DNA of 64,000 bases from Azospirillaceae bacterium. Lineage in GTDB: Bacteria; Pseudomonadota; Alphaproteobacteria; Azospirillales; Azospirillaceae. Under the pieces are notes generated by a model. It was not told the DNA's origin. It saw nothing but the letters and a program-made list of their open reading frames with translations, and did no database searches. The stretch is from assembly GCA_028283825.1 (NCBI GenBank), contig JAPWJW010000005.1, forward strand, positions 372,001 to 436,000, given 5' to 3'. Positions 45,771-54,283 of this stretch are shown here, in pieces; within the stretch, counting starts at the first letter, position 1; each line of letters starts with the position of its first letter. The translations under genes and the position numbers were made by a program.

Positions 45771-47089
45771 TTATTATCTCCGCTGCTCTTATTTTTTGTT
45801 CTCTTAGGTGGGATGGGCGTGTCCGCGAACATTGCCTCCACGATCTTGTCTGCTGCCAGCTTTATGTGGCGTCTGGCATATCGGGCACCCATTAACGATG
45901 TTGGCACCCAGCCCTGTAAGCGGTTGCGCATCGCCATCTCCTGAGCAGGACTCGGGCGCTTTTCCGGCGGCATCGCATCAATCATTTCGCTGAAACGATC
46001 ATTCCAGGTCCGCCGTACTGAATGCGGCGCCATAAATGTCGGAACGCCCGCAACACTCTCGCGCACCCGCTCAAAAAGCCGATTGAACGCCTTCAACGAT
46101 AGCTGAACCCCTTGCTTATCCGTGAAAAGATGACCTCGGCGCCTGGCTTCCTTCGGCAACTTCGACCAGTAGTTTTCTATGAAAAAATCGAACGCCTCCG
46201 CAGTCACACGCCGGATTGGGACCGTCCTAGGAATCGTCTTGGAAATGTGGATCGTGAACTGCCGTTCAGCATAGTCCACGTTCGAAACCAAGGCTTCGCG
46301 CACTTCCCCACGCCGAGCGCCCGTGTCACTCAGAAACCGCCATATCAGGTAATTGCGGGCCTGAACAAACCCAGGCGTGAACGGATTTGAGGACGAACCC
46401 GGCCGTAGCGCTTCCTCGATCAGGTCAGTGGTGGCGCGATCCACGCCTTCAAGCGAAACTTCGTCATCGTGGGCAGAGTCAACACGGGGGGCCAGTCGCC
46501 GTAATCGCTCAATCACAATCTGACCGACATCCTTCAAGGTCTTGGCCGCCGCGTTATGGCGATCCAACGACCCCAGGCGTCTCGCGTAATGCCACTCGAT
46601 GTACGCGGCAACCCACTTGATCCGCGTCGCAACCTCGAAGGTGTTGATCACCACACCTTCGACATCAGCCAAATCCTTGGGATCCGGCCGATATGATTCC
46701 AAACGAACCACATTCGATTTTTTGATCGGCCGCCGTTGTTGCTCAGCCCATTCTTCCTGCTCGCGGGCGGGCAATCCCAGGAAGCTGGCCAAGCTTTCTA
46801 CGTCTTCGACGCTCAGAAATTGGCCCACGGTCAAATCGTGGTCAACGTCGCGGCCCAGCGCGTTGGCCCACGTCCGTAGCAGGCCCAAAGTCCGTAAAAC
46901 CTTCACCGTTGTGTTCGGTGATTTCCCCGCGTTACGGTACTCATTCATGGCGTAAACGTTGGGCCAAAACGGCGGCATGCCGTCCCGGTCAACCAGGATC
47001 ACCACCTCATCCCCGGATCGCCCTGGGAACCGTCTAACTTGAAATGGAAGCATCTTTACGTTTTTCGTCCCGTCTCGATAATGCCACAT
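45767..47089 (-). CDS. Tyrosine recombinase 1, first gene of the module
   Basis: 440 residues; start near 47089 in the element's right end, ~110 bases from the junction. Core-binding N-terminus (ALGRDVDHDLTVGQFLSVED). The catalytic domain has DTGARRGEVREALVSNVDYA (box I Arg), PTFMAPHSVRRTWNDRF (His-x-x-Arg-Arg) and WVPTSLMGARYARRHIKLAA with the Tyr nucleophile. The end is basic. All three R-H-R-Y elements are visible, so this is a strong candidate for the active strand-exchange enzyme. The start codon choice is uncertain. Confidence 0.82.
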   Translation of the reverse strand: MWHYRDGTKNVKMLPFQVRRFPGRSGDEVVILVDRDGMPPFWPNVYAMNEYRNAGKSPNTTVKVLRTLGLLRTWANALGRDVDHDLTVGQFLSVEDVESLASFLGLPAREQEEWAEQQRRPIKKSNVVRLESYRPDPKDLADVEGVVINTFEVATRIKWVAAYIEWHYARRLGSLDRHNAAAKTLKDVGQIVIERLRRLAPRVDSAHDDEVSLEGVDRATTDLIEEALRPGSSSNPFTPGFVQARNYLIWRFLSDTGARRGEVREALVSNVDYAERQFTIHISKTIPRTVPIRRVTAEAFDFFIENYWSKLPKEARRRGHLFTDKQGVQLSLKAFNRLFERVRESVAGVPTFMAPHSVRRTWNDRFSEMIDAMPPEKRPSPAQEMAMRNRLQGWVPTSLMGARYARRHIKLAADKIVEAMFADTPIPPKRTKNKSSGDNK

Positions 47090-47104
47090 ACCCCGTTCGG
47101 GGCT

Positions 47105-47178
47105 GTTTACGATATCGACGGCCGAAAAACCTAGATTTATCCGTGCTTTATGCCATTTCGCCGCACCCTAAGTTTACG
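47105..47178 (-). repeat. Right terminal CGTAAAC repeats of the element
   Basis: GTTTACGAT (47105-47113) and AGTTTACG (47171-47178) are the reverse complements of the two left-end motifs. The outer copies lie 22-23 bases inside each junction and the inner copies 87-100 bases inside. TTTACG at 47055-47060 is a partial third. Confidence 0.65.
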
Positions 47179-47200
47179 AAACTCAGGGGCGGGATATAAG

Positions 47201-47608
47201 ACCACCTTCCCCAACTTCAGCCTCTACCATGCCACCAAATGGGGCATCGAAGGGTTCGTGGACACGGTGGCGCAGGAGGTGGCGCCCTTCAACATCACCT
47301 TCACGCTGGTGGAACCGGGCGCCACGAAGACCGATTTCGGCCGCTCCCTGGTGTCGCCGCCGATTACGGAACTCTATGACAGGACGCCGGCCGGCGATGT
47401 TCGGCGAGCCATCGCGTCGGGCGCGTTCGCGATCAGCGGCGACGCCGCCAAGATGTCGGACGCCATCCTCCGGGCGGCCGAACAGACGCCGGCGCCGCGC
47501 CGCCTGGCCCTGGGCTCCGACGCCTACCAGTTCATGCACGCCGACCTCAGCCGCCGCCTGGCGGATTTGGAAGCCCAGCGCGACATCGCCTTTTCCGGCG
47601 ACGCCTGA
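47201..47608 (+). pseudogene. 3' half of the split SDR oxidoreductase
   Basis: 135 codons plus stop, in frame with 22511-22942 when the element is removed. It begins TTFPNFSLYHATKWGIEGFV, containing the catalytic YxxxK (YHATK), then FNITFTLVEPGATKTDFGRS and a C-terminus ending AQRDIAFSGDA. It has no start of its own except one inside the element (from 47150), so it is unlikely to be a working enzyme. Confidence 0.92.
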
Positions 47609-47619
47609 ATGCCACCTGT

Positions 47620-47647
47620 GGCCATTGATCCTGGCTGATCAATGGCC
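47620..47647 (+). terminator. Hairpin after the SDR stop
   Basis: GGCCATTGATC (47620-47630) and GATCAATGGCC (47637-47647) form a perfect 11-bp stem with loop CTGGCT, 11 bases after the stop. It is followed by CCCCTCAG rather than a T-tract. Confidence 0.55.
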
Positions 47648-47649
47648 CC

Positions 47650-47767
47650 CTCAGTCGCCGGGCGCCAGCATCCGCTGGCTTGGCTTCCTCGGCTCCGCCC
47701 TGCGGTGCTCGCTGCGGGGCCGGTAGTCGCCGGCCTCCGAGCGCACGAGTCAAAGTCTCGTGCACTC
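47650..47767. repeat. Intergenic REP-like element, copy 2, ending in a hairpin
   Basis: 47650-47735 shares the block order of copy 1 at 19736-19805 (CCCTCAG, CGCCGG, CGCC, CATCCG, GGCTTGGCTTCC, GTCGCCG). It ends in an 11-bp hairpin with one wobble (GAGCGCACGAG 47739-47749, CTCGTGCACTC 47757-47767, loop TCAAAGT), whose sequence differs from the palindrome of copy 1. It lies between convergent genes. Confidence 0.5.
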
Positions 47768-47777
47768 GGTTTAGCGC

Positions 47778-50684
47778 TTATCCCTCCAGGATGTGGCGCA
47801 GGCGCTGGGCCAGGGTCTCCATGGGGAAGGGCTTGGTGATCATCTCCATGCCCGGCTCCAGGAAGCCGCTGGCGAAGGCGGCGTTCTCGGCATAGCCGGT
47901 CATGAACAGCACTTTCAGGTCGGGGCGCAGCTGGCGGCCGGCATCGGCCACCTGGCGGCCGTTCAGGCCGGGCAGGCCGATGTCGGTGACCAGCAGGTCG
48001 ATGGCGGCGGTGGAGCGCAGGATTTCCAGCCCTTCCGGCCCGTCGGCGGCCTCCAGCGCCTGATAGCCCAGGTCGGCCAGCACCTCGGTGATCAGGCCGC
48101 GCACCACCTTTTCATCCTCCACCACCAGGACGGTTTCGGCACGCCGCACCGCCGCTGTCTCCGCCGGGGCGACGGTGAAGGTGGCCGCGACGGCCGGCGC
48201 GTCCGCCTCATCCTCGCCTACGAAGCCCGGCAGGTAGAGGCTGACGGTGGTGCCCTGTCCCACCTCGCTGGCGATCTTGGCATGGCCTTCCGACTGGCGG
48301 GCGAAGCCGTAGATCATGGACAGGCCCAAGCCGGTGCCCTGGCCCAACGGCTTGGTGGTGAAAAAAGGGTCGAAGGCGCGTTTCAGCACATCGGCCGGCA
48401 TGCCGGTGCCGGTATCGGTGACGGCGATGCGGACATAGGGGCCGGGTTCGACGGCCTTGGGGCCTTCGGAATCGACGTTGCGTGTTTCGATGGTGAGCGT
48501 GCCGCCCTCCGGCATGGCGTCGCGGGCGTTGAGGCACAGGTTCAGGATGGCGTTTTCCAGCTGGTTGGGGTCGCAGCGTGTCTGCCACAAGCCGTCCTGG
48601 AGGCTGAGGTCCAGTTCCACCCGTTCTCCCAGGGTCCGGCGCAGCATGTCGGCCATGCTGGAGACCAGCGGGTTGACCCGCACCGGCCGGGGGTCCAGCG
48701 GTTGCCGGCGGGAAAACGCCAGCAGGCGGTGGGTCAGCGCCGCCGCCCGCTGGGCCGAGGTCATGGCGGCGGTGACGAACGCCTCCGCCTCCGCCGCCCG
48801 GCCCTGGGCCACGCGCCGCTGCACCACGTCCAGCGATCCCATGATGCCTTGCAGCAGGTTGTTGAAATCGTGGGCGATGCCGCCGGACAGCTGGCCGATG
48901 GCCTCCATCTTCTGCGACTGGCGCAACTGGTCCTCCACCAAGCGCTGGCCGGTGATGTCGCGGCCGATGGCGTAGATCAGCCCGTCCTCGGGTGCTGCGG
49001 TCCAGGCGATGTGGCGATAGCCGCCGGTGCGCTCCCGCACCTGGGTTTCGAACTGCCGGGCGCCGGCCCCGGCGTTCAGGCGGGCCAGTTCCCCTTGGGT
49101 GGCACCCACGTCGTCGGCATGCACCAGGTTCAGGATGCCGATGGCCAGCAAATCCTCCTCCGGCCAGCCCAGCAGGGTGGTCCAGGCGCGGTTGACGGCG
49201 GTCAGGCGCCCGTCTGCGGTGCAGACGGCCATCAGGTCGTCGGTCAGGCGCCACATGCGGTCGCGCTCGCGTGTGCGTTCCTCCACCCGGCTTTCCAGGG
49301 TGGCGTTGGCGTTCTGCACGGTCTGGAACAGGCGGGCATTGTCGATGGCGGTGGCGGCCTGGGCGGTCAGGCCGGTGATCGCCCGTTCCGACCGTTCGGT
49401 GAAGATACCCGGTTCCGGATGGCCGAAGAACAGGCCGCCGATGACCTGGCCGTCCCGCGCCACCACCGGCACCGCCAGGTAACTCACCACCTTCAGGTGC
49501 CCCGGCGGCATGCCGTGATGGGGCGCGTGGTGGCCATAGCGCGGGTCCTGGCGGATGTCGTCCGACCGTATGATGCCCAGCCCGGCGAAGGTGGCGGTGA
49601 ACAGCGCCGTGTTGCGGGGCATGGGGAATTGGGCGAAGGCCTCCCGTGGCGCGCCGGCCAGGGCGTACAGCATGTAGGCTTCGCCGGCGGGATCGACCTT
49701 GTTGTAGAAAAAGGCGCCGAAGGCCGCACCCGTCAGTTCCACGCCCGCGTCCACCACCTGCTGCACCACCTTTTCCAGGTCCAGCTGGGCGGCCACGCCC
49801 GATGCCGTGCGGTTCAGCAGTTCCAGGGTGCGGGTTTCCACCGTCAGGCGGTCGCGGCTTTCGCGCAGGCTTTCCTCGGTGCGCTTGCGCTCGGTGATGT
49901 CATAGGTGACGCCGAAGAAGCGGCGGGCGCCGGTTTCCGCATCCACCATGGGTTCCCCCTGGCGGGCCAGCCAACGCACCTCGCCCGTGTCGGGCCGATT
50001 GATGCGGTATTCCAGATAATCCAGGGCGTCGTCCGGCGGGTTGGGCGTGGGGATGCGGGCACCTTCCCGGTCCTCCGCCACCACATGCGTCAACAGGTTG
50101 GACAGGGAAATGGCCGGCCGTTGCGTCAGCCCCCAGATACGGCAGAAGGCGGGCGACACGGTCAGCATGCCGGCGCGCGGCTCCAGCTCGAAGGTGCCGA
50201 TGCGCCCGGCCTCCTGCGAAAAACGCAGCTGTTCCTGGCCCAGGCGCAGATCCTCGATGCGGGCGCGGGCCTCATATTGCCGGCGCCGGCCGCGCACCGC
50301 CGACTGCACCAGGCTGAGCAGCGAGGTGGGATGGAACGGCCGCTCCACGAAGGTGACGTTGCCCAGGCTGGCGCTCAACTGGGTCGTCACGGGATGCTGG
50401 GCCAGGGCGGAGCGCAGGGTCAGCACCAGGAAAGGGAAGTCCGACCAGGACGGTTGTTCCGCCACCCATCGTCCGATGGCCGTCAGGTCGCTGGCCAGCA
50501 GCGCCTCCTCCGCCACCAGGGCCAGGCCGGCACCGGCCTGCAACTGGGATTGCATGTCCTGGATGTCGGCGCAGATCTGGCTGGCCTGGCCGGCATCCCG
50601 CAGCAGGTCCGCCGCCACCTGGGCGTCGCGGCCGCCGCCTGGTGTCAGGATCAGGGCACGCAGGGAATGGGGGCCGGGCTTCAA
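47778..50684 (-). CDS. Hybrid sensor histidine kinase (PAS-GAF-PAS-HisKA-HATPase-REC)
   Basis: 968 residues; the start is TTG 50684, forced by an in-frame stop 9 bases upstream, and no clear RBS is seen. Residues ~1-130 are a receiver-like domain without an evident phosphoacceptor Asp. A PAS (~155-280), a GAF (~295-470, with VVSYLAVPVVARDGQVIGGL) and a second PAS (~485-600) follow. HisKA has QLSGGIAHDFNNLLQGIMGS with its His. HATPase motifs are NAILNLCLNARDAMPEGG and GQGTGLGLSMIYGF. The C-terminal REC has VVEDEKVVRGLI and the phosphoacceptor region TDIGLPGLNG. Soluble, with no membrane segment, so a cytoplasmic sensor. Confidence 0.9.
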   Translation of the reverse strand: MKPGPHSLRALILTPGGGRDAQVAADLLRDAGQASQICADIQDMQSQLQAGAGLALVAEEALLASDLTAIGRWVAEQPSWSDFPFLVLTLRSALAQHPVTTQLSASLGNVTFVERPFHPTSLLSLVQSAVRGRRRQYEARARIEDLRLGQEQLRFSQEAGRIGTFELEPRAGMLTVSPAFCRIWGLTQRPAISLSNLLTHVVAEDREGARIPTPNPPDDALDYLEYRINRPDTGEVRWLARQGEPMVDAETGARRFFGVTYDITERKRTEESLRESRDRLTVETRTLELLNRTASGVAAQLDLEKVVQQVVDAGVELTGAAFGAFFYNKVDPAGEAYMLYALAGAPREAFAQFPMPRNTALFTATFAGLGIIRSDDIRQDPRYGHHAPHHGMPPGHLKVVSYLAVPVVARDGQVIGGLFFGHPEPGIFTERSERAITGLTAQAATAIDNARLFQTVQNANATLESRVEERTRERDRMWRLTDDLMAVCTADGRLTAVNRAWTTLLGWPEEDLLAIGILNLVHADDVGATQGELARLNAGAGARQFETQVRERTGGYRHIAWTAAPEDGLIYAIGRDITGQRLVEDQLRQSQKMEAIGQLSGGIAHDFNNLLQGIMGSLDVVQRRVAQGRAAEAEAFVTAAMTSAQRAAALTHRLLAFSRRQPLDPRPVRVNPLVSSMADMLRRTLGERVELDLSLQDGLWQTRCDPNQLENAILNLCLNARDAMPEGGTLTIETRNVDSEGPKAVEPGPYVRIAVTDTGTGMPADVLKRAFDPFFTTKPLGQGTGLGLSMIYGFARQSEGHAKIASEVGQGTTVSLYLPGFVGEDEADAPAVAATFTVAPAETAAVRRAETVLVVEDEKVVRGLITEVLADLGYQALEAADGPEGLEILRSTAAIDLLVTDIGLPGLNGRQVADAGRQLRPDLKVLFMTGYAENAAFASGFLEPGMEMITKPFPMETLAQRLRHILEG

Positions 50685-51120
50685 GGAGGATCACCGGGCG
50701 GCGGACATCGACCTTGCCCCGCGCCGCTGGTCGCGGTCCGGTCGGTCGCGGCCATGTCGGTCGGCGGAGGATCAGGGGGCACAGGCGCACCTCAGGAGGC
50801 TTCATCGGTGAACGTCGAAACAACAACGCCGGAACAATGATTTAGGGCTCATCGCTTTTCCGCCAAGCCCATCAGGCGTTCGTCTGGATAGAACGACCGC
50901 CGGGGATCATCTGTTCCATCGGCGGGCTGTGGCGGCATCGGCCCCCGCCATGGCACATGCGTTCACCTTGCGCGTGCATGGAAACCTACAAATGTAAACG
51001 AATGCGCTGCTTGACGGACGTCCGGTCGCGCGGCACCGTTCCACGCTCGCAGGGGTTTCAACGGGTGTGTGCCGGACATTCGTACGGTGGGCGCGCCTGA
51101 TGACGAGGAGAGGCGGGTTC
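50685..51120. other. Divergent intergenic region between two sensor kinases
   Basis: About 435 bases with no accepted gene. It should hold both promoters. In-frame codons upstream of 51121 on the plus strand are open but lie before a clear RBS (GAGGAGAGGCGGGTTC), so the ATG at 51121 was used. No operator was recognised. Confidence 0.45.
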
Positions 51121-53229
51121 ATGACCATTTCCGACTGGTTGCTGGACCCCTCCGGGTTGACACCCCACGGCTTCTGCCTCAGCTGGCTACCCGGGCTGAT
51201 CTGGCTGCACGCCGGCTCCGACGCGGTGATCGGCCTCTCCTATTTCTCCATTCCGCTGGCGCTGGCCTGGTTCGTGCGGCGGCGGCACGACCTGGCCTAC
51301 CGCTTCGTCGGCCATCTGTTCGTGGCCTTCATCCTGGCCTGCGGCCTGACCCACGTGCTGGCCATCATGACGTTGTGGGTGCCGGCCTATGGGGTGGAGG
51401 GGGTGGTGAAGGCGGTGACGGCCCTGCTGTCGGTCGCCACCGCCGGCATGCTGTGGCCGCTGGTACCGCGCGTGCTGGCCCTGCCCACGCCGGCGCAACT
51501 GAGCCGCCTGAATGCCGAGCTGACCCGCACCATCGAGGAACAGGAACGCACCGCCGCCTTGCTGCGCGAAAGCGAGGCGCAGGTGCTGGCCGCCAATTCC
51601 GCGCTGGAACGGCGGGTGGCGGAGCGCACGGCCGAACTCAGCGCCGCCAATACCCAGCTGACGGCGGTGCTGGCGGAACGCGCGGCGGCGCTGGAGGCGC
51701 TGGCCAGCAGTGAATCGGAATACCGCGCCAGTTTCGAGGCGGCGGCCGTGGGCAAGGTGCAGGTGAACCCGGAGACAGGCCTGCTGCTGCGGGTGAACAG
51801 CGCCTTCGCACGCATGATGGGGTATGAGCACGACGATCTGGCGGGATGGCGGCGCTGGCAATCGGTGCTGTGGCCGGAGGACCGCGCGGCGGAAGAGGTG
51901 GAACTGGCCCGCCTGCTGGCCGGTGAGATCGACGTCTATGTCCGCGAACTGCGTTTCCAGCGCCAGGACGGCACCCCGGTGTGGGGCCGCGTGTCCGCCA
52001 CCGTGGTGCGCAAGGCCACCAGCAAGCTGCCGCCCCTGCTGCTGGCGGTGGTGGAGGACATCGACGCCATGCACAAGACGGCGTCGGCGCTTAAGGAAAG
52101 CGAGACGCGCCTGCGCCTGGCGGCGGAGGGCGCCAAGCTGGGCATCTGGGAAATCGACCTGGCCAAGGGCCTGTGCTGGGTGGACCGGCGCACCGCGGCG
52201 GTGACCGGCGGCACCCTGCCGGCGGAAACCTGGCTGCCCCTGAACGGGCCGGAGTACGCCGCCTGGGCCGACTGGATCCATCCCGACGACCGGGACGACC
52301 GGGCCGCCGGCCTGCGCCTGCTGCAGACGGGCGGGGCGGAACTGGTGCAGATGCAATACCGCGTGCGCCGGGCCGACCCCGAACCGGGGGAGGAGGTGGA
52401 CGCGGACAAGGGCAACGGCTGGGTCTGGCTGTCGCACCGCAGCGCCATCGTGGCCCGCGACCCCGTTACCTGGGCGCCGACGCGGGTCACCGGCGTGCTG
52501 ATGGACGTGACGGAGCGCGCGGTGGCGGAGGCGGCGCTGCGGTCCGCCAAAGCCGACCTGGAGGAGGTGGTGGCCGAACGCACCGCCGCCCTGAAACAGC
52601 GCGACCTGCTGCTGCGTGAGGTCTATCACCGGGTGAAGAACAACCTGCAGGTCATCGACGGCCTGGTGATGATGCAGGCCTACCAATTGACCGATCCGGA
52701 GGCGCGCCAGGCCCTGATGGGGCTGCGCAGCCGGGTCTACGCCCTGGGCCTGGTGCACCAGCAACTGATGACCTCGATCGACCTGGAAACCTTCGACATC
52801 GCCCCTTTCCTGGATGAGCTGTCGAACAACATCCTTCAGGCGGGCGCCGATGCGGAGGTGGATTTGGTGCTGGACGTCTGTCCGCTGGTGGTCAACCTGG
52901 ACTTCGCCATCCCGCTGGGCCTGCTGGTGACCGAATTGATCACCAATTCGTTGAAACACGCCTTCCCCGATGGCAAGGGGACCATTACCCTGGCCCTGCG
53001 CCAACGCATCGAGGGCGGTGTGGTGCTGGAGGTGGCGGACGACGGCACCGGGGCGTCCGACGTTCCGGCCGCGGAAGAGAACGGCGGCTACAAGCGCGGC
53101 CTGGGCAGCAAGATCGTCAAGGGCCTGGTGGCACAGTTGGATGGGACCATATCCATGCGGTTTGACAAGGGCACCCGGGCGGAGATCATTCTGCCGACGC
53201 CGGTGATGGCGATGACGGTGATGGCATGA
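51121..53229 (+). CDS. Membrane sensor histidine kinase with ethylene-receptor-like N-terminus
   Basis: 702 residues from ATG 51121. The N-terminal ~130 residues have three or four membrane helices resembling the ETR1 ethylene-binding domain: SDAVIGLSYFSIPLALAWFV and ILACGLTHVLAIMTLWVPAY. Asp34, Cys74 and His78 occupy the positions of the ETR1 Asp25, Cys65 and His69 residues that matter for copper/ethylene binding. A coiled coil, then two PAS domains (~200-320 and ~330-480). The kinase core is of HWE/HisKA_2 type: LLLREVYHRVKNNLQVIDGL with His503, and the HATPase VTELITNSLKHAFPDGKG. The response regulator overlaps its stop. Confidence 0.87.
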   Translation: MTISDWLLDPSGLTPHGFCLSWLPGLIWLHAGSDAVIGLSYFSIPLALAWFVRRRHDLAYRFVGHLFVAFILACGLTHVLAIMTLWVPAYGVEGVVKAVTALLSVATAGMLWPLVPRVLALPTPAQLSRLNAELTRTIEEQERTAALLRESEAQVLAANSALERRVAERTAELSAANTQLTAVLAERAAALEALASSESEYRASFEAAAVGKVQVNPETGLLLRVNSAFARMMGYEHDDLAGWRRWQSVLWPEDRAAEEVELARLLAGEIDVYVRELRFQRQDGTPVWGRVSATVVRKATSKLPPLLLAVVEDIDAMHKTASALKESETRLRLAAEGAKLGIWEIDLAKGLCWVDRRTAAVTGGTLPAETWLPLNGPEYAAWADWIHPDDRDDRAAGLRLLQTGGAELVQMQYRVRRADPEPGEEVDADKGNGWVWLSHRSAIVARDPVTWAPTRVTGVLMDVTERAVAEAALRSAKADLEEVVAERTAALKQRDLLLREVYHRVKNNLQVIDGLVMMQAYQLTDPEARQALMGLRSRVYALGLVHQQLMTSIDLETFDIAPFLDELSNNILQAGADAEVDLVLDVCPLVVNLDFAIPLGLLVTELITNSLKHAFPDGKGTITLALRQRIEGGVVLEVADDGTGASDVPAAEENGGYKRGLGSKIVKGLVAQLDGTISMRFDKGTRAEIILPTPVMAMTVMA

Positions 53230-53618
53230 GCGACGGGCTGGAAGATTGCGTCCTGGTGGTGGACGACGAATTCCTGATCGCGGAGACGCTCAGCATCCAG
53301 ATCCGCAACATGGGGCTGACCGTGTGCGGCACGGCGGCCACGGCCGCCGACGCCATCGCCATGGCCAAGGCGATGCGGCCCCGCCTGGTGCTGATGGACG
53401 TGCGCCTGAAGGGGCAGGGCGACGGCGTGGACGCGGCCCTGGCCATCCACGAATTCGTCGGTTCCAAGGTCATCTTCATCACCGCCTCGCGCGAACCGGC
53501 CACGCTGGAACGCATCAAGACCGACCATCCCGCTGCCATCCTGTACAAGCCGGTGTTCGGTCGGCAATTGCAGACCGTGGTGCGTGAGGTGCTGGGAACG
53601 GATGGCTCTGGCCCTTGA
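53226..53618 (+). CDS. Single-domain response regulator
   Basis: 130 residues from ATG 53226, overlapping the kinase stop by 4 bases (ATGA). REC signature: VVDDEFLIAETL, phosphoacceptor Asp58 in LVLMDVRLKGQG, and Lys108 in LYKPV. No output domain, so it works as a phosphotransfer or protein-interaction module, as in CheY or the single-domain regulators paired with HWE/HisKA_2 kinases. Confidence 0.93.
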   Translation: MSDGLEDCVLVVDDEFLIAETLSIQIRNMGLTVCGTAATAADAIAMAKAMRPRLVLMDVRLKGQGDGVDAALAIHEFVGSKVIFITASREPATLERIKTDHPAAILYKPVFGRQLQTVVREVLGTDGSGP

Positions 53619-53916
53619 CGCGGCCGAGGGGGCGTTTTCGAGGCACCGGACCGCAACCATAGTGCGCAAACGCATCCGGTGTTATCAACCGGAATACGCC
53701 GTTTTATCTGCCGTATGGCAAACGGACGGGACGATTTCGCGACCCCAAAATCTCAAGCGATAAGTCGTTGATTGGGATCGAATCATCTTTTGAAGATGTA
53801 ATATCTTAAGTACATAAATGATAACCCGCGCGTATATCATCAGATAATTCCTAAATTTGACTCCACGATCTCTCTGTGACATGAATTCACGACAAATTTT
53901 TGCGGAGAGATGAAAA
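53619..53916. other. Intergenic, promoter region of the RiPP-like pair
   Basis: Nearly 300 bases, AT-rich in the right two-thirds. ATCATCTTTTGAAGATGTA near 53783-53801 forms a small hairpin (CATCTT/AAGATG). No gene was accepted. Confidence 0.45.
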
Positions 53917-54270
53917 ATGTCCGATAGTTCTAGCGTCGAATTTTTTAAAAAAATAAATACTCATCTTCCGACGAGAATTAAATTCCTGGCTAATCCGGTT
54001 GAAGCTCTGGAGGGGCACGGCATTAGTTTGACGGATGACCTCAAGGCCCAGGTAACGGGACTTGTCGATCAAGTTATGGAGCATTATCCCAGTATCGCGC
54101 TTCTTCCGATAGGTTTCGACAAGTCCGGCCCCATTGTCTCCAGTCTGCTTTCCGATGCCGGCGCCGACGCTGGGGCGGGTGATGCGGGTGCAGGTGATGC
54201 CGGCACCGGTGGTGGCGGCGGTGGCGGCGGCAGCCCGCCTCCCAAGTCGTCGACGACAATCATCCTTTAG
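53917..54270 (+). CDS. Putative RiPP-like precursor: leader-type N-terminus plus Gly-rich tail
   Basis: 117 residues from ATG 53917 behind GGAGAGATGAAAA. Residues ~18-50 (TRIKFLANPVEALEGHGIS, LTDDLKAQVTGLVDQV) have the F-L-x-(D/N)-P-x-x-A-L-x-x-x-G-I-x-L pattern of NHLP/Nif11-type leader peptides. Residues ~80-97 are repeats of Ala/Gly/Asp (DAGAGDAGAGDAG), ending near a run of ten Gly and PPPKSSTTIIL. No double-Gly cleavage site other than the tail is obvious. The isoprenoid-synthase-like gene follows 13 bases later. No known RiPP enzyme is adjacent, so the assignment is tentative. Confidence 0.6.
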   Translation: MSDSSSVEFFKKINTHLPTRIKFLANPVEALEGHGISLTDDLKAQVTGLVDQVMEHYPSIALLPIGFDKSGPIVSSLLSDAGADAGAGDAGAGDAGTGGGGGGGGSPPPKSSTTIIL

Positions 54271-54283
54271 CTGGGAGGGCGGG

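Larger units (their letters stand above)
22943..47200. mobile_element. 24.26-kb tyrosine-recombinase-trio element with defence cargo
   Basis: Boundaries are set by the in-frame reconstruction of the split SDR gene; only AG (22941-22942 and 47199-47200) is shared at the two junctions, so the exact edge may shift by up to 2 bases. The right end encodes three overlapping tyrosine recombinases and a small coiled-coil protein (41792-47089, leftward). CGTAAAC motifs lie in mirror-image positions near both ends. Many cargo genes are AT-rich compared with the flanks. Cargo includes nucleases, an AAA+ operon, a reverse transcriptase, a toxin/immunity pair and a STAND NTPase. There are no conjugation genes, so transfer would need a helper. 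Confidence 0.88.

Noticed and set aside
22943-47200. Integration at a tRNA gene or a conjugative element
   Set aside because: No tRNA at either junction; the target is the SDR gene. No relaxase, T4SS or replication genes were found.
47793-50840. A 1015-codon open frame on the plus strand
   Set aside because: Antisense of the hybrid histidine kinase, which has full catalytic motifs.
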